The position numbers and the translations under genes are program-made. This document shows positions 27,850 through 35,894 of a DNA stretch of 64,000 nt, piece by piece. The notes beneath the pieces were generated by a model. That model was not told where the DNA came from. It made no database searches and saw nothing but the letters and a program-made list of their open reading frames with translations. The DNA lies in the NCBI GenBank assembly GCA_018401965.1, contig JAGYJU010000009.1, positions 248,001-312,000 on the forward strand, in the 5' to 3' direction. Origin of the DNA: Roseicyclus sp. GTDB taxonomy: Bacteria > Pseudomonadota > Alphaproteobacteria > Rhodobacterales > Rhodobacteraceae. Position 1 is the first letter of the stretch. Each line of letters starts with the position of its first letter.

Positions 27850-27858
27850 TGTGGATAA
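27850..27858 (-). other. Perfect DnaA box after the aldo/keto reductase gene
   Basis: TGTGGATAA is the reverse complement of TTATCCACA. The 200-base gap that follows (27847-28050) is AT-rich for this genome and includes a short imperfect hairpin (GAGGTCG-TTT-CGGCCTC) but no further clear boxes, so an origin is not supported. Confidence 0.35.
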
Positions 27859-28050
27859 AATTGGGGATATATTCGATTTCGGATATTTATGACGTGTTTC
27901 GAGGTCGTTTCGGCCTCAAAATAATCCAAAATCAACATTTTCTTGCTGTTGGGGCATCGGTGTATCCGGCCCCGTCGCCCGGCAAAACCGCGTGACATGA
28001 TCCCGCTGCCGGGCAACATGGACCTCCGAGGGATCAAACGGGGGCCATCC

Positions 28051-28680
28051 ATGCCGGTCGTGCTTTGCTATGGGGACAGCAACACCCACGGGTCCGTGCC
28101 GCTGACGCAGCCGGGCCGTTTTGATCGCCACCCGCGTGGCGCCCGCTGGCCCGATGTGATGGCCGAGGCGCTTGGCCCCGAGACGCAGGTCATCGCCGAA
28201 GGTTTGCCGGGGCGCACCACCGTGCACGACGACCCCGTCGAGGGCGGCTGCCGCAACGGCATCGCGGTGCTGCCTGCCGTTTTGCACAGCCACCGGCCCA
28301 TCGACCTTTTGGTGGTCATGCTGGGCACGAATGATCTGAAACCCCGGTTTTCCGTCACGGCCCATGACATCGCGCGCTCCGTCGAACGGATATGCCTGGC
28401 CGCGCGCGCCGAAGGCGTGGTGGCCGACGTGATGATCCTGGCCCCCGTTCCCGTCACCGAGGCAGGCATTCTGGCCGATGTCTTTGCCGGGGCGAGCCTG
28501 CGGCAAACCGGCTTGGCCCAGAACCTCTGTGCCACTGCCGACCGGATCGGCGCGGGTTTTGTCGATGCCGGAATGCATGTGACGGTCTCGCCCGTCGATG
28601 GCGTGCATTGGACCCCGGAGGCACATCGCCGCTTTGGCAAGGTCATGGCCAAGGCCGTCGCCGCCCGCCTGTTGTCGTGA
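28051..28680 (+). CDS. SGNH/GDSL-family hydrolase
   Basis: A 209-residue esterase-like protein. The catalytic Ser is S10 in CYGDSNTHG (block I), the oxyanion Asn is N94 in LGTNDLK (block III), and D183/H186 in DGVHW complete the triad (block V). No signal peptide is seen, so it is cytoplasmic. This subgroup resembles arylesterase/acyl-CoA thioesterase-like enzymes of alphaproteobacteria; the substrate is unknown. The ATG at 28051 is chosen because the nucleophile block begins a few residues later; the frame opens at 27943. Confidence 0.9.
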   Translation: MPVVLCYGDSNTHGSVPLTQPGRFDRHPRGARWPDVMAEALGPETQVIAEGLPGRTTVHDDPVEGGCRNGIAVLPAVLHSHRPIDLLVVMLGTNDLKPRFSVTAHDIARSVERICLAARAEGVVADVMILAPVPVTEAGILADVFAGASLRQTGLAQNLCATADRIGAGFVDAGMHVTVSPVDGVHWTPEAHRRFGKVMAKAVAARLLS

Positions 28681-28738
28681 TCCTCTCCGGGGGCGGGGGG
28701 GATCGTCATCAGGGGCCCGGCAAGGCGGGCACCCGGCC

Positions 28739-29602
28739 TTATCGCACCAAAGTGCGCAGACCCTCGAGATGCCTGGGTATATCGCGTGAGGTCACTTGCG
28801 CCTCGCGCACCAGCCAATCGAAATGGCGCGTGACCGTGCGCACCCGGTCGCGGTCCCGAAACGCGATGTAATGGCGCCCGAGGTAGATCACCGCCATTTT
28901 CGGCCCGAACACCGTTACCGGCGCCGACCAGACCCGCCGCGCATCATACAAAAAGATCCGCAGCGACGGATAGAACTGGTCATAAAGCTCTGACACCCAA
29001 TCGATCTGGGCGCGGCGCACTTCGGGTTCGAGACCGGCGTAATAGCCTTCGCCACGGGCAAAGCTCTCCCATTCATGCACGGCCATGGCCATTTCGTAAT
29101 CGCCTTCGGTCAGGCGCATCCAATCGAGCCGCTCGGCGGCGGCGTCGATGGCGGCATCTGGGCGGCGATGGGTCAGCGGCGCATATTCCCACCGCAAGAC
29201 CGCGTTGGTTTTCAACATGTCCGGCAAGGTCGCGGGCACATGGCGGATCTTGTAGCCCTCGGCCTCGCGGTGCCAGGCAAAGATCTGGTCATCCAGCCCC
29301 GTCGCCCGCCCGGTTTCCGAAATCGACAGCGAACTGTCCAGCAACGCCCCCGCCTGTTCCGGCCGGTCGGTCAGGCCCAAAAGCCAATCGGCTGAAACAT
29401 CCAGCGCCTGCGCACAGGCCGCCACCACGTGCCCGCCGGGCATCCGCGTATCATCTGCGGCCAGCATCTGCGTGACCGAGGACCGATCGACCCCGATGGC
29501 GCGGGCCAGCCCCGCCCGGCTCTGGCCCGCGCGCGCCAAGGCACTGGCCAGCCGGTCCCGGAATGTGGCTGCGACCGCGCGCTTGTCTCTTTTTTCCAAC
29601 AT
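28739..29602 (-). CDS. XRE-family transcriptional regulator
   Basis: A 287-residue protein with a helix-turn-helix at about residues 12-55 (LASALARAGQSRAGLARAIG, then VDRSSVTQML) and a longer C-terminal region of unknown fold containing DWMRLTEGDYEMAMAVHEWE and a YDQFYPSLRIFLYDAR block. The gene is divergent from a fatty acid desaturase with 126 bases between, so it probably controls that gene, perhaps in response to membrane state; this is inference from position. The ATG at 29602 is chosen because the HTH begins shortly after; the frame is open far upstream, but only through the antisense of the desaturase. Confidence 0.85.
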   Translation of the reverse strand: MLEKRDKRAVAATFRDRLASALARAGQSRAGLARAIGVDRSSVTQMLAADDTRMPGGHVVAACAQALDVSADWLLGLTDRPEQAGALLDSSLSISETGRATGLDDQIFAWHREAEGYKIRHVPATLPDMLKTNAVLRWEYAPLTHRRPDAAIDAAAERLDWMRLTEGDYEMAMAVHEWESFARGEGYYAGLEPEVRRAQIDWVSELYDQFYPSLRIFLYDARRVWSAPVTVFGPKMAVIYLGRHYIAFRDRDRVRTVTRHFDWLVREAQVTSRDIPRHLEGLRTLVR

Positions 29603-29728
29603 TGTGGCGATTCCCAAACAGTGTTGAGTATGCGTGATGAAAACCCCGACTGCCCCGAATGTGCAAGGTGGCATAGCACTGGCCCCACCGGGCACAGGCG
29701 CCCCGAACCAAGAGGGGGCAGGCCCAGG

Positions 29729-30610
29729 ATGCGTGTGGAATGGCCGACATTCGGGTTGATCTGCGCCACCTATGGCGCGCTGATCCTGGCGCTTGTCTGG
29801 TTGCCCCAGGTCAGCCTGGCCCTGGCGATCCTGGTTCTCGTCCCGGTCATCGCCCTGCAATCCTCGTTGCAGCACGAGGTGATCCATGGCCACCCCTTTG
29901 CCGCGCGTCGCCTGGGCGAGGCGCTGGTCTTCGTGTCGTTCAACCTTGCCATTCCCTACCTGAGGTTTCGCGACACCCATCTGGCGCATCACAGGGATGC
30001 CACGTTGACCGATCCCTATGACGATCCCGAAACCAACTATCTCGATCCGGCGGTCTGGGCGCGTTTGCCGCGCGTGCTGCGCTGGCTTTTGGGCCTCAAC
30101 AACACGCTGCTCGGGCGCATGATCCTTGGCCCCCTGATCGGGCAGGTGACGTTCATGGCGGGCGATGCGCGCGCCATCCGCGCGGGCGACGCTGCCGTGG
30201 CGCGCGCCTGGGCCTGGCATCTGCCCCCGACGGCGGCGCTCGTGGCGCTGGTCCTGGCGGCGCCCCTGCCGTTCTGGGCCTATCTGCTGGCCTGTTACGC
30301 GGCGCTCTCGGTGCTCAAGATCCGCACCTTCCTCGAACACCAGGCCCATCTCCGCGCCCGGGGCCGCACCGTCATCATCGAAGATCGCGGGCCCCTGGCC
30401 TTCCTGTTTCTCAACAACAACCTGCACGTGGTGCATCACATGCACCCGCGCCTGCCCTGGTATCGCCTGCCGCAGATCTATTTCGACAACCGCGCCGCGT
30501 ACCTGGCCCGCAACGACGGCTACTGCTATCGCAGCTACGCCGAGATTTTCCGCCACCATCTGTTGCGCGCGAAAGACCCGGTGCCGCATCCGTTCTACGC
30601 GCAGAAATAG
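29729..30610 (+). CDS. Fatty acid desaturase family protein
   Basis: A 293-residue membrane di-iron enzyme. The three histidine boxes are H49-EVI-H53-G-H55, H84-LA-H87-H88 and H233-VV-H236-H237-M-H239, with hydrophobic helices at about 7-45 and 165-195. The soluble NNNLHVVHHMHP box and LEHQAHL are typical of DesA-like and carotenoid-ketolase-like desaturases in alphaproteobacteria. It introduces a double bond or hydroxyl into a lipid-linked chain; the exact substrate is unknown. It is divergent from the XRE regulator. The ATG at 29729 is chosen by fit to the first helix. Confidence 0.9.
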   Translation: MRVEWPTFGLICATYGALILALVWLPQVSLALAILVLVPVIALQSSLQHEVIHGHPFAARRLGEALVFVSFNLAIPYLRFRDTHLAHHRDATLTDPYDDPETNYLDPAVWARLPRVLRWLLGLNNTLLGRMILGPLIGQVTFMAGDARAIRAGDAAVARAWAWHLPPTAALVALVLAAPLPFWAYLLACYAALSVLKIRTFLEHQAHLRARGRTVIIEDRGPLAFLFLNNNLHVVHHMHPRLPWYRLPQIYFDNRAAYLARNDGYCYRSYAEIFRHHLLRAKDPVPHPFYAQK

Positions 30611-30647
30611 ATTGCAGGCCAGCCCCCGGCGGCGCACATGAGACGGC

Positions 30648-31562
30648 ATGCCCGTCTGGATCATCGCCACCGTCCTTGCCGCCTTCATGCAGAACCTGCG
30701 GTTCTTGCTGCAACGTCATCTCAAGGTCACGACACTCAGCACCATGGGCGCGACATGGGCGCGGTTCGTGTTCTCGATGCCCTTGGCGGCGCTGGCGCTT
30801 GGGCTGTGGCTGGTCCTTTCCGGCCAGGGCTTGCCCGGGGCCACGCCCGCCTTCTGGGCCTATGCCGTCATCGGGGCCATCGCGCAGATGCTGGCCACGG
30901 CCTGTGTCGTGGTGCTGTTTGGTCGCCGCAATTTCGCCGTGGGCGTGACGCTTGCGAAAACCGACGTGATCCTTGCCGCTTTGATCGGCCTCGTTGTGCT
31001 GGGCGAGGCCGTTTCGGCCCCGGCGGTGGTGGCGATCATGGTGGGCTTTGCGGGGGTGATGTTGCTGTCCGATCCGCCGCGCGGCGACGTGGCCCTGTCG
31101 TGGAAGGCCCGCCTGTTCAATGCGGCGGCGGGCTACGGCGTGCTGTCGGGCTTCTTGTTCGGGGTCTCGGCGGTCTGTTACCGGGGCGCGACGCTCTCGC
31201 TTGTGGGCGGTGACGAACTCCTGCGCGCGGCGGTGGCACTGGTGGTGGCCACCACGGTCCAGACGGTCACGCTCGGCCTGTGGCTGGCGCAAAGCGAACC
31301 GGGCCAGATCGGCCGCGTTCTGGCCTCTTGGCGCATTTCGGGGCTGATGGGCCTGGCCTCGATGCTCGGATCCCTGGCCTGGTTCACGGCCTTTGCCCTG
31401 CAAACGGCGGCCTATGTCAAGGCACTGGGCCAGATCGAGCTGGTCTTCACCTTTCTCGTCTCCGTCTTCTGGCTGCGCGAACGCTCGTCGTGGCAGGAAA
31501 TCATCGGCGCGATCTTGTTGGTGATCTCGGTCCTGCTGATTTTCCTGGGCACGCTGCGATGA
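30648..31562 (+). CDS. EamA/DMT-family transporter
   Basis: A 304-residue, ten-helix drug/metabolite transporter with two EamA halves (first half about 1-145, second about 165-300). The motif TLAKTDVILAALIGLVVLGE and the end SVFWLRERSSWQEIIGAILL are typical. The substrate is unknown; exporters of amino acids or nucleotide-sugars are common in the family. The gene follows the desaturase by 37 bases, and its stop region overlaps the next ATG (CGATGA), so it is co-translated with the AEC transporter. Confidence 0.9.
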   Translation: MPVWIIATVLAAFMQNLRFLLQRHLKVTTLSTMGATWARFVFSMPLAALALGLWLVLSGQGLPGATPAFWAYAVIGAIAQMLATACVVVLFGRRNFAVGVTLAKTDVILAALIGLVVLGEAVSAPAVVAIMVGFAGVMLLSDPPRGDVALSWKARLFNAAAGYGVLSGFLFGVSAVCYRGATLSLVGGDELLRAAVALVVATTVQTVTLGLWLAQSEPGQIGRVLASWRISGLMGLASMLGSLAWFTAFALQTAAYVKALGQIELVFTFLVSVFWLRERSSWQEIIGAILLVISVLLIFLGTLR

Positions 31563-32491
31563 CCGCCATCGCCCTGTCGATCGCCCCGATCTTCCTGTTG
31601 ATCGTCACCGGGTATGTCCTGCGCCGGGGCGGCATCCCGTCCGAGGAATTCTGGACGCTGAACGACAGGCTGGTCTATTTCGTGCTGATGCCGGCGCTCT
31701 TCTTCGTCCGCATCTCGCAGGCGGATCTGTCGGATCCGAACCTGTTGCCCTATGCCGCCACGCTCTACGCGGGGTTTTTCGCGGCCATTGGCTTTGGCAC
31801 GGCGGTGGCGGTGATGCTGCGCTTCGCTGCGCCGCAGGCCACCTCGATCCTGCAAGGGGCGGGGCGCTTCAACACCTTCATCGCGCTGGCCGTGGCCGAG
31901 GCGCTCTATGGCCTTCCCGCGCTGCACCTGGCGGTGCTGGGGGCGGCCCTGCTCGTGCCGGTGGTGAACCTGACGGTGGTGGGGCTGTTTTCCATCCTGA
32001 TGCCGCGCCCCGGTCACCCGGTCCTGCTTGGCGCTGCGAAAAACCTTGCCACCAACCCGTTGATCCTGTCGATCCTGGCGGCCGCTGTGGTCAATCGGCT
32101 GGGCTGGGCACCGATCCCCGTGGTGCAGGACACGCTGGCGATTCTGGGGCAGGCGGCGCTGCCGATCATGCTGCTCTGCGTGGGTGCCAGCCTGAAGCTG
32201 CGCGGCCTCAAGGCCGATGCCGGCGCAATGGCGCTGTCTGCCCTTGGCAAGCTCGTGGTGTTCCCGCTGGTGATCCTTGCCGTGGCGCTGGCCTTGGGCC
32301 TGCCGCCCCTCGCCGCGCAGGTGGCGCTGATCTACGGCGCGCTGCCCACGGGGGTCGCGGCCTATACGCTGGCCCGGCAACTGGGCGGCGACGCGCCCCT
32401 GATGGCCACGATGATCACCGTTCAGACGCTTCTCGCCTTCGCGGTCATCCCGCTCTGGCTGTCGCTTGGCGCGCGGCTCTTCGGGCTCTGA
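31559..32491 (+). CDS. AEC-family transporter
   Basis: A 310-residue, ten-helix member of the auxin efflux carrier family. Landmarks: PIFLLIVTGYVLRRGGIP, LVYFVLMPALFF, the central NPLILSILAAAV and GASLKLRGLK. Bacterial members export or import organic acids such as malate/malonate. The start overlaps the preceding EamA gene by four bases. A copy of the intergenic repeat starts 11 bases after the stop and may terminate the unit. Confidence 0.9.
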   Translation: MTAIALSIAPIFLLIVTGYVLRRGGIPSEEFWTLNDRLVYFVLMPALFFVRISQADLSDPNLLPYAATLYAGFFAAIGFGTAVAVMLRFAAPQATSILQGAGRFNTFIALAVAEALYGLPALHLAVLGAALLVPVVNLTVVGLFSILMPRPGHPVLLGAAKNLATNPLILSILAAAVVNRLGWAPIPVVQDTLAILGQAALPIMLLCVGASLKLRGLKADAGAMALSALGKLVVFPLVILAVALALGLPPLAAQVALIYGALPTGVAAYTLARQLGGDAPLMATMITVQTLLAFAVIPLWLSLGARLFGL

Positions 32492-32502
32492 CTGCGCCCC
32501 AG

Positions 32503-32550
32503 CTTCATCTTGGCCGGAAAACTCCGGGGGGTGCGGGGGGCAGAGCCCCG
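32503..32550 (-). repeat. Intergenic repeat family copy with hairpin
   Basis: Read on the minus strand: GGGGCTCTGCCCCCCGCACC, then CCCCGGAGTTTTCCGGCC and AAGATGAAG. It is nearly the same as the copy at 16213-16275 except that the middle GGTGCC/GGCACC hairpin is reduced. It lies between the convergent ends of the AEC and NUDIX genes. Confidence 0.7.
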
Positions 32551-32582
32551 CGGGTCGGCGCGCTTGCGCGTCGAAACCCGCG

Positions 32583-33278
32583 TCAAAGCCGCGAAAACCG
32601 GCTCACCTCGGTGCGGTTGTCGAAAAACGGCACACCCGGGGCGCTCTGCCCCGCCAGCCGGGCGGCCAGTTCGGCCAGGACCACCTCGGTGATGAAGGGC
32701 ATGTCATAGCCCCGCACCTCGTCCAGCGGCACCCAATGCAAATGGCCCAACTCATCCTCGGCGCGGCTGAAATCATCGGGGTCGTTGCGCAAGCACGCCG
32801 CCTCGACCAGGAAGAAGCGCGCGTCGAACCGGCGCGGGCGGCCCGGCGGGGTGATGGCGCGAAAGAAGAACGTCGCATCCGCCCCGTCCGGCAGATGCCC
32901 GGTGGCAAGGTATCCGCGCCAGCCTTGTGGCCTGTCCATCGCGCGCGCGCGCGCATCCGGGGCACCGATCAACAGCCCGGTTTCTTCCCATAATTCGCGC
33001 GTGGCGGCCGCGATCAGCGCCCCGGGCGCAAGGTCGCTGTCGCGCGCCAGGGCGGCGGCGCAGCCCGGCTCGGGCGGTTGCGCCAACGGGATCACCGCGT
33101 CGACCGCATCCACCGCCCCGCCCGGAAAGACGAATTTCGACGGCATGAAGGCCGCGTCCGTACCGCGTTGCCCCATCAGCACGCGCGGCCGCGTCTGCGC
33201 ATCGCGCAGCACGATCACCGTTGCCGCAGGCCGCAACGCGGTCTTGTCGATCAGAACCCGTGCATCCGTTTCGCCCAC
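32583..33278 (-). CDS. NUDIX hydrolase with an insertion before the RE-W-EE motif
   Basis: A 231-residue protein. The NUDIX core is split: FVFPGGAVDAVD, then an insertion of about 30 residues, then ATRELWEETGLLIG carrying the catalytic REx2EExG part. This layout resembles NUDT7/NUDT19-like CoA or nucleoside-diphosphate hydrolases. It probably cleaves a diphosphate in a nucleotide or CoA derivative. The start is uncertain: the GTG at 33278 gives 231 residues and overlaps the DUF983 gene by 28 bases; the frame is open to 33383. Confidence 0.8.
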   Translation of the reverse strand: MGETDARVLIDKTALRPAATVIVLRDAQTRPRVLMGQRGTDAAFMPSKFVFPGGAVDAVDAVIPLAQPPEPGCAAALARDSDLAPGALIAAATRELWEETGLLIGAPDARARAMDRPQGWRGYLATGHLPDGADATFFFRAITPPGRPRRFDARFFLVEAACLRNDPDDFSRAEDELGHLHWVPLDEVRGYDMPFITEVVLAELAARLAGQSAPGVPFFDNRTEVSRFSRL

Positions 33279-33652
33279 TGTATCCCCACGATCATGCCTT
33301 TGAACCGGGGCAACAGGTAAAGCGCCATGGCGATCACGCCAATCGAAAACGTGCCCGCCATCACCCAGGGGCCGGGTTGCCACAGCTCGTAGGTGAAGAG
33401 CTGCAAGGTGCCCATGACCTTGGCCGTCAGCAGGATCGACAGATAGGCGGGCCCGTCATCGGCGCGCGCATGGCTCAGGTCTTCACCGCAGTCCGGGCAG
33501 GCCGGGCGCAGCTTCAGATACGCCTCGAACAGCCCGCCCTTGCCGCAATTGGGGCAGCGCCCGCGCAACCCGCGACGGATCGCGGGGCCGGCGGGGCGCT
33601 CGGGGGGACCGGGCAGGAATTCGGGGCGAAGGGTCGCGTCGTCATGGGTCAT
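33251..33652 (-). CDS. DUF983 family zinc-ribbon membrane protein
   Basis: A 133-residue protein with a zinc ribbon (CPNCG and, 15 residues later, CPDCG) followed by two membrane helices (about 68-110). The family is widespread in alphaproteobacteria and has no assigned function. The ATG at 33652 matches the family start MTHDDATLRPEFLPG. It runs directly into the NUDIX gene, with overlap, so the two are probably co-expressed. Confidence 0.88.
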   Translation of the reverse strand: MTHDDATLRPEFLPGPPERPAGPAIRRGLRGRCPNCGKGGLFEAYLKLRPACPDCGEDLSHARADDGPAYLSILLTAKVMGTLQLFTYELWQPGPWVMAGTFSIGVIAMALYLLPRFKGMIVGIQWAKRMHGF

Positions 33653-33796
33653 GCGGCTTACTTGCGCCGTGCCGCGCCCCCCGTCCAGAGACGTGTCGCC
33701 GCGCCCCCCAGATGCTGGCGTCGATTTTCTTGCGACGGAACTGCGCGCGGCTTGCGTGCAACAGGTCAGACACGCCAAGAAACAGGAGAAATCTTC

Positions 33797-34330
33797 ATGT
33801 CGATGTTCAAAGCCGCCACCCTTGCCGCCCTGATCCCGCTGGCGCTCGCCGCACCCGCGCTGGCACAACAGGGGCCGGGCGCCGGGCCGCAGATGACCTT
33901 TGCCCAGCTTGACCTCAACGGCGATGGCGCGGTGACGCTGGACGAAATGCAGGGCGCGCGCGCCGGGCATTTCGCGCAGGCCGATACCGATGGCGATGGC
34001 AGCTTGTCGCGCGCTGAAATCCTCGCCCAGGCCGCCGCCCGCACGCAAACCGGGGTGGACCGGATGATCGCGCGGGCCGACACCGATGGCGATGGCGCGA
34101 TCAGCCAGGCCGAGCTGGAGGCGATGGGCAATGCGCGCCGCGCGGCCGGGATGGAGCGCATGTTCGACCGCGTCGATGCCGATGGCAACGGCCAGCTCAC
34201 GCAAGACGAATTCGATGCGATGACCGCGCGCATGGCCGATCGCATGGGGTCGCGCGGCGGGGATCGTGGGGACTATGGCGAGGGGCGCGGACAGCGCGGT
34301 GGTCACGGCCACGGCTTCTGGCGCGGCTAA
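33797..34330 (+). CDS. Exported EF-hand protein with four calcium loops
   Basis: A 177-residue protein with a clear signal peptide (cleavage near ALAQ, residue 23-24). Four EF-hand loops begin near D39 (DLNGDGAVTLDE), D63 (DTDGDGSLSRAE), D95 (DTDGDGAISQAE) and about D126 (DADGNGQLTQDE), followed by a Gly/Arg/His-rich tail. It is probably a periplasmic calcium or metal buffer or sensor. AGGAGA lies eight bases before the ATG. It precedes an ECF sigma gene, but a long hairpin separates the two. The His-rich end (GGHGHGFWRG) could bind metal. Confidence 0.9.
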   Translation: MSMFKAATLAALIPLALAAPALAQQGPGAGPQMTFAQLDLNGDGAVTLDEMQGARAGHFAQADTDGDGSLSRAEILAQAAARTQTGVDRMIARADTDGDGAISQAELEAMGNARRAAGMERMFDRVDADGNGQLTQDEFDAMTARMADRMGSRGGDRGDYGEGRGQRGGHGHGFWRG

Positions 34331-34343
34331 CCTGCCCGGACAC

Positions 34344-34386
34344 CGGGATGCGCGCGCAAGATCAAGATCACGGCGCGCGCATCCCG
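34344..34386. terminator. Long hairpin between the EF-hand and sigma genes
   Basis: CGGGATGCGCGCGC pairs perfectly with GCGCGCGCATCCCG (14 bp) around a 15-base loop that holds an AAGATC/AAGATC direct repeat. It is followed by CTTTC. It may terminate or attenuate transcription from the EF-hand gene into the sigma gene. Confidence 0.65.
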
Positions 34387-34421
34387 CTTTCGCAACCCTG
34401 AAGGGGACGGTAGTCATAGGC

Positions 34422-35009
34422 ATGTCGCAGGATCTGCCAGCGGTTTCCCGGCTCTCCGATGGGGCGCTGATGGTGCTCTTCGCCAACGGTGATCCGGGGG
34501 CGGCGCGGGTCTTGGCCGCGCGGCTTTTGCCCCGCGCCCTTGGCCATGCCGCCCGCGTGCTGGGCGACCGGGCCGAGGCCGAGGATGTCGCGCAAGAGGC
34601 GATGATGCGGCTGTGGCGCGCCGCGCCCGACTGGCGCCAGGATGGCCCGGCCGCGCCCGCCACGTGGCTCTACCGCGTCGTGGCCAACCTTTGCGTTGAC
34701 CGGCTGCGGCGCGCCGGCCGGATGGATCCGCTGGAGGATCCCGACCATGCCGCCGATGGCGGGCCGGGCATCGAGGCGCGGATGGTGCAGGCCGACCGGA
34801 TGGCGGCGCTGGATGCGGCCCTCGCGCGGCTGCCCGAACGCCAGCGACAGGCGGTGGTGTTGCGCCATATCGAGGGGCTGACCAACCCCGAGATTGCGCA
34901 GATATTGGAGATCGGGGTGGAGGCTGTCGAAAGCCTGACCGCCCGTGGCAAGCGCGCGCTCACGGCGGCGCTGGCCGGACAAAAGGAGGCTTTGGGCTAT
35001 GACGACTGA
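34422..35009 (+). CDS. ECF-type RNA polymerase sigma factor
   Basis: A 195-residue sigma-70 family protein with region 2 (DRAEAEDVAQEAMMRLWR) and region 4 (LPERQRQAVVLRHIEGL, NPEIAQIL). No region 3 or 1 is present, as usual for ECF factors. Its stop overlaps the start of a membrane protein that occupies the anti-sigma position, and a CnrX-like gene follows: the order fits a metal- or envelope-stress sigma system. The ATG at 34422 is supported by family length; the nearest purine-rich site (AAGGGGA) is about 15 bases upstream. Confidence 0.9.
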   Translation: MSQDLPAVSRLSDGALMVLFANGDPGAARVLAARLLPRALGHAARVLGDRAEAEDVAQEAMMRLWRAAPDWRQDGPAAPATWLYRVVANLCVDRLRRAGRMDPLEDPDHAADGGPGIEARMVQADRMAALDAALARLPERQRQAVVLRHIEGLTNPEIAQILEIGVEAVESLTARGKRALTAALAGQKEALGYDD

Positions 35010-35403
35010 CCGCGATGACGGGGCGCTTGACGCGCTGTTGCGATCCGCGCGCGGGGCCGACGCCCCCGGCGATGATCTGGTGGCCCGGGTGCTGGCCGAT
35101 GCAGACCGCGTGCAGGCGGGCTTTGCCGCCGCGGCCCCGGCGCGTGCCGCTGCGCCGCTTGGCGCCTGGCTGGCCGGGGTGATCGCGTCGGTCGGCGGGT
35201 GGCCCGCGGTGTCGGGCGTGACGCTGGCCGGGCTCACGGGGCTTGCGGTTGGGTTTGCCGCGCCCGACCTGGTGGATGGCTGGTCTGGTGGGCAGATCTG
35301 GACCTTGACCGGCGGGGGCGGGACCATGCCCGAGATCGGGGCGCTTTGGGATGGCACCCTGAACGACACATGGGACAACATGGGGGGCATGGGCGATGTC
35401 TGA
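34999..35403 (+). CDS. Small membrane protein in the anti-sigma position
   Basis: A 134-residue protein with a soluble N-terminus (about 50 residues, acidic), one to two hydrophobic segments (about 55-90) and a Gly/Trp/Asp-rich tail. It starts inside the sigma gene (11-base overlap, strong AAAGGAGG site) and its end overlaps the next gene. I do not recognise a zinc-binding anti-sigma HxxxCxxC motif, so an anti-sigma function is inferred from position and topology only. Confidence 0.75.
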   Translation: MTTDRDDGALDALLRSARGADAPGDDLVARVLADADRVQAGFAAAAPARAAAPLGAWLAGVIASVGGWPAVSGVTLAGLTGLAVGFAAPDLVDGWSGGQIWTLTGGGGTMPEIGALWDGTLNDTWDNMGGMGDV

Positions 35404-35894
35404 TCAACCGGTGGTTCAGGGACCTGCGCGGCGGGTCGGGCGTGGTGTCAAGATCGCGCTGGGCCTGTCCCTGGCGGTCAATCTCCTGGTCCTTGGGCTG
35501 GTGGTCGGCGCGATCCTGAGCGTTGGGCCGGGCCGGTCGGGCGGCGATGATCCGCGCCTGCGCAGCCTGGGGTTGGGCCCGTTCGCGATCGCCTTGTCGC
35601 GCGAGGATCGGGCGGCGGTCAGCGACCGGATCGATCGCGATGCCTTGCGCCAGAACCGGCGGGCGCTGGGCCTTGGGCTTGTGCAATTGCGCGCCGCCCT
35701 CGTGGCAGAGCCGTTCGACCGCGCCGCGGCCGAGGCCGCCTTGTTGCGCGCGCGTGGTGCGGCGGCCGCGCTGCAGGGGGCAGGGGCACCGGGCGGTGTT
35801 GGACCAGGTCGAGATGATGTCTGCCGCCGACCGCGCCGAGCTGGCCGACCGGCTGGGCCGCGCGCTGCGGCGGATGGGCGGGCCCGACCGCTAG
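35396..35894 (+). pseudogene. CnrX-like periplasmic metal sensor gene with a frame change
   Basis: The ATG at 35396 overlaps the preceding stop. The first frame encodes an N-terminal membrane anchor (IALGLSLAVNLLVLGLVVGA) and the start of a helical hairpin domain, then loses similarity at a run of five G at 35776-35780. One base fewer there restores HRAVLDQVEMMSAADRAELA and the natural ending RMGGPDR at 35894. The intact product of about 165 residues would be a Spy/CnrX-type periplasmic heavy-metal-responsive protein matching the ECF sigma operon. As written the first frame runs on antisense to the next gene. Sequence error at the G run is likely. Confidence 0.75.

Noticed and set aside
29603..30688. 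N-terminal extension of the XRE regulator by 362 codons
   Set aside because: It runs antisense through the desaturase gene, which has all its His boxes.
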